A DNA stretch of 33,219 nucleotides from an uncultured Planctomycetaceae bacterium (GTDB taxonomy: Bacteria > Planctomycetota > Planctomycetia > Pirellulales > Pirellulaceae). The notes under the pieces are model-generated. The model worked only from the letters and a program-made list of their open reading frames with translations. It was not told where the DNA came from and did not search any database. The stretch lies in NCBI GenBank assembly GCA_937862885.1, contig CALMEE010000049.1, positions 1-33,219 of the forward strand. Reading direction: 5' to 3'. The position numbers and the translations under genes were made by a program. This document shows positions 24,281-32,700 of the stretch, one piece after another. Each line of letters starts with the position of its first letter. Positions within the stretch are counted from its first letter, which is position 1.

Positions 24281-25114
24281 ATGCGTGATATCGAACGAAA
24301 AATCACCGAAGCAAGCCAGTACATTCGACAGCGTTGGCCCCATTTAACGCAAGTCGGAATCGTGCTGGGAACCGGTAGCGGTCAGATTGCCGACGCGATC
24401 TCTAACGCCAAACAAATCGCTTATGCATCGATACCCCATTTTCCTCAGAGCACGGCCATCGGCCACAAAGGATCTTTGGTTTGTGGCGAACTGGCTGGCG
24501 TCCGAGTCATCGCCATGCAAGGTCGCTTTCATTTGTACGAGGGCTACTCCTTCGATCAAGTTACGTTGCCCATTCACGTGCTTGTCAACATGGGAATCCG
24601 TCGCTTATTAATCAGCAATGCGGCAGGTGGCGTGAACCCTGATTTTCGCAAAGGCGAAATCATGCTAATCAAAAGCCACTTAGACTTCATGTGGAAAACG
24701 GATCAGAGCCTATTTCGCGCACAGCCAACGCCAAAACCAATGCGAGGTTGGAGTCGCGCTGATTCCGCCCTTGATCCGGCCTTACTCGATTTGGCCGAAG
24801 GAGTCGCCAGGTCCAAGAATTTTCGGTTGCATCGCGGCGTGTATGCCGGAGTACTCGGCCCGAATTACGAAACGCGGGCTGAGTATCGCATGTTTGGCTT
24901 CATCGGAGCAGACGCTGTGGGCATGTCGACCATTCCCGAATTGAGCGTCGCGGCCTACTACGGTCTCAAATCGTTGGCCTGTTCCATCATCACAAATGAG
25001 GCGGTGCCTGACAATCTTGAGAAGACTTCCGGCCAAGAAGTTGTCAAAGCAGGGGAGGACGCCTCAGGGAATTTGCACCAGATCTTCCTGGCCGCTGCGT
25101 CCGCAGCATTTTAG
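24281..25114 (+). CDS. punA: Purine nucleoside phosphorylase, canonical copy
   Basis: The frame encodes 277 residues from ATG 24281. It has the same fold as its upstream neighbour: GTGSGQI, STAIGHKGSLVCG, MQGRFHLYEGYS, LISNAAGG, GPNYETRAEYR and GADAVGMSTIPEL. Here the base-recognition segment is SIITNEAV with Asn239, as in enzymes specific for inosine and guanosine. It catalyses reversible phosphorolysis of 6-oxopurine nucleosides to base and pentose-1-phosphate. The two copies are clearly homologous but well diverged, so the duplication or acquisition is old. The 24-bp gap and the lack of a terminator between them point to one transcript. Confidence 0.93.
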   Translation: MRDIERKITEASQYIRQRWPHLTQVGIVLGTGSGQIADAISNAKQIAYASIPHFPQSTAIGHKGSLVCGELAGVRVIAMQGRFHLYEGYSFDQVTLPIHVLVNMGIRRLLISNAAGGVNPDFRKGEIMLIKSHLDFMWKTDQSLFRAQPTPKPMRGWSRADSALDPALLDLAEGVARSKNFRLHRGVYAGVLGPNYETRAEYRMFGFIGADAVGMSTIPELSVAAYYGLKSLACSIITNEAVPDNLEKTSGQEVVKAGEDASGNLHQIFLAAASAAF

Positions 25115-25489
25115 CTAATCTCAAAACACTTCAGTGTCTGATCTCTTGCCGAGCGATGGTGTACGAAATTTTCCACATCATTTTTTTAAGGCGTACACCT
25201 GCGACTGTCGTGAAAACGAAGTGTGAAGCAGCCAAAAACCGAAACGTTGTTTTGGGTCAAAGTCCTGGGACAAATCGTTTTGTGCTGAAAAGCAAATTCC
25301 GTCAGCTATGGCGGAGTTGCGTTCCCCTCGCAATTTGTGAAACACGCTAGCAAGCTTAACCATTACCCAGAACCGCCAATTTCCCCAGCTTGTTTTTTCG
25401 GAATATTTGTTCAAATCGACTCAATCCAAATCTTCGATCGGGTCGATTTGAATAAGGATGTATCAAAATCCATTAACGAAGGTATGAAC
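25115..25489. other. Intergenic region, 375 bp
   Basis: This probably carries the promoter of the DUF11-repeat gene. The open frame of that gene extends back to 25337, but the 5' part lacks a ribosome site and precedes a clear signal peptide, so it is treated as non-coding. No repeat or RNA gene was seen. Confidence 0.4.
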
Positions 25490-27778
25490 ATGATACGCAA
25501 AGGATTGCAAATTACAATTTGCTTGGCAATTCTAAGCCAAGCGTCCATTTCGCTTGCACAACAGCAGCGAGAACCGAATCGGAATACGCACGATCGCCAA
25601 ACGGCACCGGCAAACACATCAGGCAATTACCCTCCGATGGTACGGCCTGACGAATTTAATCGCCAAGGTTCGCTCAACGGCAATGCACCGCGACAACTTA
25701 GTCGTGAACAGTTGAGTGAAATGCAAGCCGCAGCACTTCGTCGAACTGAAGGAGTCACTTTGAGTGACCAATCGGCTCAGGGGGCACCCGTTCGCCAAGT
25801 CTCATATGTTCAGGATTCGGTGCCGGTGCCATCGATACTTGGCGGCAGTTCTTCGTCGCAGCAAACAGGAAATAACTCGTCGAATGCCGGCACTCCTCCT
25901 CAAGAAGCATCGACGGCGTTGCCCACGCGACCAGTGCAAACTACATCGAATAGTCGATTTCCAATGGCGACTCCAGAACCTATCAGAGTTGCCCAGGATA
26001 ATGGTGAAATACCGAAGCCTGCCTTAGACGGGCAAACAATGCCACCGACGCAACAATTGCCTGCACCCTTGAGCCAATTGCGCCAAACAACTGGTCAAGA
26101 CTTACCAAACGAAAACCAATTTAATCCAACTCGTGAAAACGAAGGAACGTCAAACAGTAGTTCGTCGTTTAGGAACTTGCATGTAGACAACGTAAGTTTT
26201 GGAAGTCGCCACCAAGAGCAAGACGCAGAAGCACGCGCGGCGTTGCAAAGTTCCGAAATGAGTGATCAAGGTTCAAGCTCGGTTCGTCCGATGAGTTTGC
26301 GTGCAGAAGATCGTTTGGCTGGCGGCTACAGAACCGTTGAGGTTCAGCAAACTGCTGCGGCACAGATTCGCACCGAGGGACCAAAGTTGCGTGTGAACGC
26401 GAATGGACCTTCCAGTGTAGGAATTGGCAAACCGGCTCGCTATGAGATTACTGTCACGAATGACGATCGCACTCGTGCCAATGACGTCATGGTCGGCATT
26501 GATATTCCTGGTTGGATCGAAGTTATCGGCATGAATTCCACACTGGGGAAACGCGAGTTGACGGACGGATCTACTCAGACGCGCCTAATTTGGTCTGTAC
26601 CGCAGATTGCCGCAGGAACTACAGAAAAACTGACACTTGATGTCGTTCCCCGAGAAGCTCGAATGTTCGATCTGAGCGTCGAATGGGCATTAATGCCAAT
26701 TTCAGGTTCAGCATCCGTGCAGGTTACGGAACCGAAGCTCGAAGTTGAAATTTCCGGTCCGAATGAAGTGCATTTTGGAGAAAAAACACTTTACACAGTT
26801 ACCATAAGTAATCCGGGAACAGGCACGGCGGAAAACGTCAATGTCATATTGCCAGAAGCTTTGGGGGGCGAGCGTGCCAGTCTGCAGCAGATTGCTCCCG
26901 GTCAAAGAAAACAAATTCAGGTTGAACTTTTTGCACGTCAACCAGGTTCTATCGAATTGGTAACAACTGCCAGCGCTGATGGTGATCTCCGCAAGATGGA
27001 TTCACGCCGAGTGATCGTACGACGTGGCGAATTGGAAATCGTACTCAATGGTCCACCGGTAAAGTTCGCGGGCAGCGTTGCCAGTTACGAAGTTATCGTT
27101 TCGAATAAAGGAGACGCGATCGCTCAAGATATCGTTGCAGCCCTAGCTTTGCCACAAGGTATGGAATATCTCTCGGGTGTTGACGGCGTTGAGCGCGTAC
27201 AAGGGGGAATTCGCTGGAAGGTCGGCGTGTTGGCACCAGAAGCGGAACGCAAGTTCATGGTTAACTGCCAACTGACTAGGGCTGGCGAGATGACTCTCGA
27301 AGCTGCTGGCCGCGGAAAAGGCGACTTGGCAACGACGACTCAGTTCAAGACGCTCGTGGAAGCAGTCGCCGATCTCAAACTTATGATCGAGGATCCACCG
27401 GGACCGCTGCCAACCGGACAAGACGTGGTTTATCAAATAAAAATTAAGAACCGCGGCTCAAAAACCGCACGAAATATTGAATTGGTCATGCAATTCTCAG
27501 AAGGAATCGAGCCGACCGCGGCTTCAGGGCACAAACACGAAGTTGTCACGGGCCAGGTTATCTTCTCGCCAATCGAACGCATCGAGCCAGGCCAAGAGGT
27601 TACGCTCAAGGTCAATGCCATGGCCATGCAAGCTGGTAAACACATCCACCGCGCTCAACTCGTGTGTGAAGAGGAAGGTGCCCGAGAAATCGTTGAGGGG
27701 ACAACTCAATTCTATGCCGCCGGAGAATCAACGCATCAACTGAGAACCGGTAATTCAGGCAGCGGGTCCATTCGCTGA
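25490..27778 (+). CDS. Exported protein with four DUF11-like repeats
   Basis: ATG 25490 lies seven bases after GAAGG (25478-25482) and begins a signal peptide (MIRKGLQITICLAILSQ..., cut after SLA), giving 762 residues; ATG 25484 is almost equivalent. Residues 25-290 are low-complexity, rich in Gln, Ser, Asn and Pro. Four immunoglobulin-like DUF11 repeats follow, starting near 297, 415, 514 and 627, each opening with a pattern such as LRVNANGP, LEVEISGP, LEIVLNGP or LKLMIEDPPGP and then a strand like YEITVTND or YTVTISNPG. DUF11 repeats occur in large surface or periplasmic proteins as spacer or adhesion domains. A terminator follows the stop closely, so the gene is monocistronic. Confidence 0.82.
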   Translation: MIRKGLQITICLAILSQASISLAQQQREPNRNTHDRQTAPANTSGNYPPMVRPDEFNRQGSLNGNAPRQLSREQLSEMQAAALRRTEGVTLSDQSAQGAPVRQVSYVQDSVPVPSILGGSSSSQQTGNNSSNAGTPPQEASTALPTRPVQTTSNSRFPMATPEPIRVAQDNGEIPKPALDGQTMPPTQQLPAPLSQLRQTTGQDLPNENQFNPTRENEGTSNSSSSFRNLHVDNVSFGSRHQEQDAEARAALQSSEMSDQGSSSVRPMSLRAEDRLAGGYRTVEVQQTAAAQIRTEGPKLRVNANGPSSVGIGKPARYEITVTNDDRTRANDVMVGIDIPGWIEVIGMNSTLGKRELTDGSTQTRLIWSVPQIAAGTTEKLTLDVVPREARMFDLSVEWALMPISGSASVQVTEPKLEVEISGPNEVHFGEKTLYTVTISNPGTGTAENVNVILPEALGGERASLQQIAPGQRKQIQVELFARQPGSIELVTTASADGDLRKMDSRRVIVRRGELEIVLNGPPVKFAGSVASYEVIVSNKGDAIAQDIVAALALPQGMEYLSGVDGVERVQGGIRWKVGVLAPEAERKFMVNCQLTRAGEMTLEAAGRGKGDLATTTQFKTLVEAVADLKLMIEDPPGPLPTGQDVVYQIKIKNRGSKTARNIELVMQFSEGIEPTAASGHKHEVVTGQVIFSPIERIEPGQEVTLKVNAMAMQAGKHIHRAQLVCEEEGAREIVEGTTQFYAAGESTHQLRTGNSGSGSIR

Positions 27779-27817
27779 TTCGATCGGTTGAGCCATTGTC
27801 GAATATACCTTCGTTAG

Positions 27818-27844
27818 GACATCACATCGTTTCGGTGTGGTGTC
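27818..27844 (+). terminator. Terminator of the DUF11-repeat gene
   Basis: GACATCACATCG (27818-27829) pairs with CGGTGTGGTGTC (27833-27844) over twelve positions, two of them G-U, with a TTT loop and a following TTTTCAGTTCTT. It begins 40 bp past the stop at 27778. Confidence 0.78.
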
Positions 27845-28006
27845 TTTTCAGTTCTTGATTCACCTTGGCCAAGGGCCGACGGCCCGCGCCCGATCTCACT
27901 GAAAAGCATGGGGCAACCAGCGATGCCAAGAAGAAAAGAAAGGCGGCAGTCTCAACTCCGCATTACAAGCGATCGACAGTTCAGATATCGATTTGCCTTG
28001 AAAAAA

Positions 28007-28050
28007 TACACCCGAGAGGATTCGAACCTCTAACCCTCGGTTCCGAAGAC
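28007..28050 (-). pseudogene. 3' half of a tRNA-Arg, probable attachment-site footprint
   Basis: Read on the minus strand this gives an anticodon loop CTTCGGA (anticodon TCG, Arg), a 3' anticodon strand ACCGA, a five-base variable region GGGTT, a perfect T-arm AGAGG-TTCGAAT-CCTCT, then acceptor strand CGGGTGT and discriminator A. The 5' half is missing: the bases before the anticodon loop pair only for two positions, and no D-arm or matching ACACCCG acceptor strand is found upstream. No CCA is encoded. Such 3' tRNA remnants are typical of integration of mobile elements into tRNA genes. Confidence 0.6.
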
Positions 28051-28160
28051 GCGAGGAACCCGAACCATGCTTACACATCGCTTCAAAAATGCCCGTTTTT
28101 CCGAGCGATTTGCTTTGCTCATGTTCCGACAATGGTATCACAATTCGTTGATTTTGGTCA

Positions 28161-28184
28161 TTAGTGGGGGGATTAGTGGGGGGA
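28161..28184. repeat. Perfect 12-bp tandem duplication
   Basis: TTAGTGGGGGGA occurs twice head to tail (28161-28172 and 28173-28184), about 110 bp from the tRNA fragment. It could be a slippage product or a recombinase-binding direct repeat. Confidence 0.8.
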
Positions 28185-28633
28185 CTTTTTAAAAACACAA
28201 TGAGGCTAAATCATCGGCGATATTCTCGTGAGCAATGGTCGGGTTGGTGACGCTTGCCGGACAATGGCTGGCCGAGCGGGGTCCAGCCAGAGCTTAGCGA
28301 TCAATGGGCTGCAACATAAGTGCGGCGTGTCGATCGGTATCAAGGTCGTTGGTCACTACACTGCCGGTCGAATAGGTGGACTTCCGCCTGGAAGATGAAT
28401 CTATCACCTGCATATTTATTTTCTTATTTTTTCTGTGTTGAGCGAAATTTTGTTTGACTTCGGTTTTTCAAGGCCTTATAAACGAGCCGATCGAATCAAT
28501 TCGCTTTTCAAAAAGCGATCGGTGTCGCAACCAAATCCGCAATATTAACTCCACAATCAGAAATAATCCGCACAACTCGTTGTGACCCGATTTCGAATCT
28601 TTTTAGTCCCTCCCAAACAAAGGATTATTAAGG

Positions 28634-29734
28634 ATGTTGCACCAATCTTTAACCCACCAAGCCAGCAAACAGCAACCTCAAACGAACTGTTTTTTGATTT
28701 GCCTCACCGTCATCGCGACAGTCCTCGTACTTCCCTCTCTCGCCAACGAACCCGGCGAACCCAACGAACTATCATTCGCCACTCACGACGCGCGACTCGT
28801 TCAGCCATCCTCCCAGATCCCCCCCAAGTTCAATAGTGTGGTAGCCGTCAATAACCACACGGTTGAAATTGAGTTTCAGCATGATGGTTGTCCAACGGAA
28901 TGCAGCCCCAACTGGGAACCTTACATCGCCATCACCCGAGTGACGGGAAACGGCTGTTCCGACAACCTCCTCAAAGAATTCCTCAAGCCGGAGCTTTGCC
29001 TTCCCGGGACCCACACGGTGACTGTGGACTTGCGGCACATCGAAGGGACCTACGAGATGTTCGTGGTGATGGATGACCCGTCGCTGGAATGTTTTGGGAC
29101 CTTCGCCGAATCATTTTCGTTTCACCTGAATGCGAATGGTGACCCGGTCGTTGACTTTACCCCCCCCGATCCGATCACCATCGGCTCGTTCGAGCCGGGA
29201 GACGGCGACGTCCCCACCACTCCTTTGGCTGCATTTTGTGGTTTCGAGCTGATCGATGTGCTTGATGGCACCACTCTAGCTGGCGACAGTGCCGCCTGTT
29301 CGCCGTATCTCAGCGTCGTTCCCGGCGAAGTCCTGTGGACGTTGTCGGGAGCGAGTGGCGGCTGCAACGATTGTGTGGGGGGGAGTGCGGGTAGTTTCAG
29401 TCCGCTCGGTCTCGGTTCAATGCCGATCATTCCGGTCGAGTTCCGCATGCTCAACCACTTGGCACCTTACCGGAGCAGCCCTGGGGCTGGGAGTCTTTCT
29501 TCCCTTCGACATGTCGGTTCATGTCGTGCAGGCCGCTTACACCGAGTATCCGATCGTGCGGTTTGTCGACGCTCCCGTTGGCCGAGTCATCCATTTTTAC
29601 GACGTGCGTCCCGGCTTTCCGGAAGACGTGGCGGACGGCGTGCTGCACGACCGCTGGGACCTGTACAAGCAGGCGGTCATCAGCGGCAGCGAAGTCGTCA
29701 TCGAACGCCACAGTGGCGAGACGATGAAATTTGA
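28634..29734 (+). CDS. 5' part of a YD-repeat (Rhs-like) protein, ends by frameshift
   Basis: ATG 28634 follows AAAGGA (28618-28623). The frame gives a signal peptide (hydrophobic core FLICLTVIATVLVL, cut near SLA) and a Cys-rich extracytoplasmic region with repeated short Cys pairs (CPTEC, CNDC). After about residue 282 the protein becomes Arg/Ser-rich nonsense and stops at 29734, while the continuing real protein lies in the next frame. Removing one C from the CCC run at 29479-29481 joins HLAPYRSS to LGLGVFLPFDMSV smoothly. I therefore read 28634 to beyond 33219 as one gene with a one-base insertion. This may be a real mutation, a slippery site or a sequencing error. Confidence 0.7.
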   Translation: MLHQSLTHQASKQQPQTNCFLICLTVIATVLVLPSLANEPGEPNELSFATHDARLVQPSSQIPPKFNSVVAVNNHTVEIEFQHDGCPTECSPNWEPYIAITRVTGNGCSDNLLKEFLKPELCLPGTHTVTVDLRHIEGTYEMFVVMDDPSLECFGTFAESFSFHLNANGDPVVDFTPPDPITIGSFEPGDGDVPTTPLAAFCGFELIDVLDGTTLAGDSAACSPYLSVVPGEVLWTLSGASGGCNDCVGGSAGSFSPLGLGSMPIIPVEFRMLNHLAPYRSSPGAGSLSSLRHVGSCRAGRLHRVSDRAVCRRSRWPSHPFLRRASRLSGRRGGRRAARPLGPVQAGGHQRQRSRHRTPQWRDDEI

Positions 29735-32700
29735 ACTCTTCGACGAAAACGGCATCTTCGACATTCCCGAAAACTACAACCCCGAACCGCTGAAAGATCA
29801 AGTCGGTCGACTCACCGAATGGTTCCGTGGCGGGGTGGGCTACACGATCGATTACGGCGACGAGGTCGATTTCACCCCGATCCCGGGCGCCAGCGGGCGC
29901 ACCGTCAGCGCCACCTGGGACGGGACAAAACGAGCCGGTCGGCCAGCGCTGGCCAGTTTGACGTTTTCCGATGGCCGAGTCGCTTCATTTGGTTACAGCG
30001 GACATATTTTAAGCAGCGTCACTTTGGGTGAAAGCGGCCAACCTGAGAACTGGAAGTGGACGAACAGTGTTGGCGACGGTGGCAACAACACGGTCAAGAT
30101 GGACATCTCCAGCCCCACACGCGGTCGATTAGTCTATCGCTTTCACGACAATTACCGGGGCTTGAACTGCGATTACCTGCTGAATCCGTTGCGCGTCCTG
30201 CATTCCGTGCGGATGGCTGACGACAGTACGTATGTCGTTCGCGTCGCCGGCAGTCCAGATGATGTCGAATATGTCATCGTGCATTACGGTGACGGTACGT
30301 TCACGATGGTTCAGGAGATTCAGCTCGGCGTCTATTGTCGATTTGCGGCCAGCTTTGTTTACGATCCCAACGAACCGAACGACTGGGACAAATACGGTAC
30401 GCTGACGTTTCCAGCGGAATGGGATCAGAACTACTGGCCCCCCTCCGGCGGCACGAATGGCAACGGCGGGCCTGGCGGCGGCAACGGTGGCGGCAACGGT
30501 GGTGGCGGCGGCATCGGCTCAATCGCCAAACCCCCACGATTTAACTTCGCTGCAACCCCAACATATCAACCCACACCAGCCAACTCCCCAAACGCGAACA
30601 CAACTTTAATCACGACAACACATCCACAACGACATCCACAACGACCACCACAACCATCATCATCGATCGCATCGACAACTTCACAATCTACCCTTTTCCA
30701 TTCACGACTATCGATACTCCATTCCCGTTTCATCCTTCCTGGTTCATCCTTCATCCTTTACCCTTCATTCTTCGCGCCCCCGCCCCCTCCTCCGATCAAC
30801 GGCGACGAGCGAGAATGGTTGCTTGGCGCACCCCCGCATCGCAAAACCGATTGGGGTGAAATGATTGACCTCGAATACGATGCCGAATACTTCCTGGTCA
30901 AACGGACCTATTCCGACGCGACGACCGAGACATTCCTTCGCAACACCGCCAAGCAGATCATCCGCTACAAGGACCGCCTCAACCGAGTCACCCGTTACGA
31001 ATATTCAGGGATGCGTCTCACCAAACGAATCGTCGGGATTCTTGACAATGGTTCAGGGGGAGACGTCAACACCGCCGACTATGCCGTTTACGAATCGATT
31101 TATGATGGTTCTGGCCGGCTTATCGAATCGCGAGACCCACTCTATAACCCCAGCTTCCCCGAACTTCACAGCACGATCTACACGTATGCCAGCAACGTGG
31201 GGGATGAACTTGGCCTGCTCGCCACCATCCAGCAATCCGCCGACGAGGCCAGCCAGGCTCGTCCCACGACCACGCTGGCCTGGACCAGCAACGGACACCT
31301 TGCGCAAGTCGAAGACCCGCTTGGCCACATCACCTTCTACACCCGCGACCCGCTTGGCCGAGCCACCCAAACCCAATTCCCTGACGGCACGACTGAACAA
31401 AGCTTGTACGGCACGGCCGCTTCCGGTCAGGCGGGCTTGGTCGTGGCCAGCAAGAACCGCGTCAACGTCGTCGACACGAACACCTATGACTCGATGCACC
31501 GCGTCACCGAGCGGTTGCGTGCGGCCGCCATCGATTCCGACATCCTCGACGGTCAACCGCACGATTTACCGATCACCGATCCGCTACAGCGCTCGCTCAC
31601 CACTTACGTTTATCACGAGGGGAGCCGCCTCCAGCACATCGTCACCCGCGATGGCCGAAAGACCGAAATCCTCCGCGACGGACTTGGCCGCACCATCGAG
31701 TCACGCCGATACCCACACTCGACCGCCACGCTGATCGACACCACCGTCTACAAAGGGAACCGGGCACTCTATCGCGAGGACCCTTTCGAACGCCGCACGT
31801 TTTACGGCTACCGAGCCGCAGATGGCGTCCTGACGCGGACCGTCACCGAAACGAAACCGGGGGGAACGGGTCTGAGCTTCTCCTCGAACAACGCCGATGT
31901 ACTGGCGTTGACACGCGATACGTCGAACAACGCCGCCTATCTGGTGAGCGACAACGTGCTGAATGCCGAGAGCGAAACGACCCAATCGATCGATCCACGG
32001 GGGATCGAAACGACCTTCACCCGCGACTCGCGCGGTCGCGAGATCGTACGCATCGACGCCGCCGCTGGAATCGCTGCCAAGACCGAAACCGATTACGATT
32101 TGAACAGCAACACCCTGGAAGTCCGCACCCCCCGCTACTTCGACAGCAGCGACCCCGCCTACCACAAAGCCTACTCGACCTTCACCTACACCGGCCGGAA
32201 TCAAGTCGCCACGTCCACGCAAGGAGCGGGAGCACCGACGATCGCTGCGACCACCAGCTACACCTATTACGCCGACGGTCGGAGTGACACCACCACCGAT
32301 GCCAACGGCGAAGATTGGAAGACCGTGTGGGAGGAATGCTGCGGCGTATCGGTGGGGCGACGCGATCCGCTGGGACATGGTAACTGGTCGAGCACCGACT
32401 CGGCTGGCCACACCACCCACAGCGCCGTCATCTCCGACTTTGACAGCCACACCGACCCGCTCAATCCAATCGACAGCAAAACGCTCTCGGAAACCACCAC
32501 CCAGTTCGATCCGCTCGGCCGAGCGATCGGGACGACGCGCTGGCTCGTCCCGCTCGGTCCCATCGACCGGCAAAATCCGCCACTCGCCGGTTTTGGAGGT
32601 GTTTTGGCCGCTGACGGATTGACCACACTCTACGTCTATGACTCGAACTTGACCGACGGCGTGGGGCTTGATCACAGCGGTGGCATCACCGTCGATCTCC

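Larger units (their letters stand above)
27845..28633. other. Boundary spacer with tRNA fragment and repeats
   Basis: No protein gene is supported. The region holds a 3' half of a tRNA-Arg (28007-28050, minus), a 12-bp tandem repeat (28161-28184), an AT-rich stretch near 28400-28470, and an inverted repeat TCGCTTTT/AAAAGCGA at 28501-28518 inside a larger CCGAT...ATCGG arrangement. Frames crossing the tRNA fragment (27865-28164 plus, 27896-28198 minus) give the familiar tRNA-translation artefact GFEPLTLGSEDA. Confidence 0.55.

Noticed and set aside
28007..28110. Complete tRNA gene or tmRNA 3' end
   Set aside because: No D-arm or matching 5' acceptor strand occurs upstream, and the bases before the anticodon loop do not form a five-pair stem.
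27865..28198. Opposing frames of about 100 codons across the tRNA fragment
   Set aside because: Their conserved-looking piece (GFEPLTLGSEDA) is the well-known translation of a tRNA 3' end, not a protein.
30865..31734. 289-codon plus-strand frame rich in Thr/Pro/Arg
   Set aside because: It is an alternative frame of the YD-repeat gene, which has repeat motifs in the frame starting at 30861.
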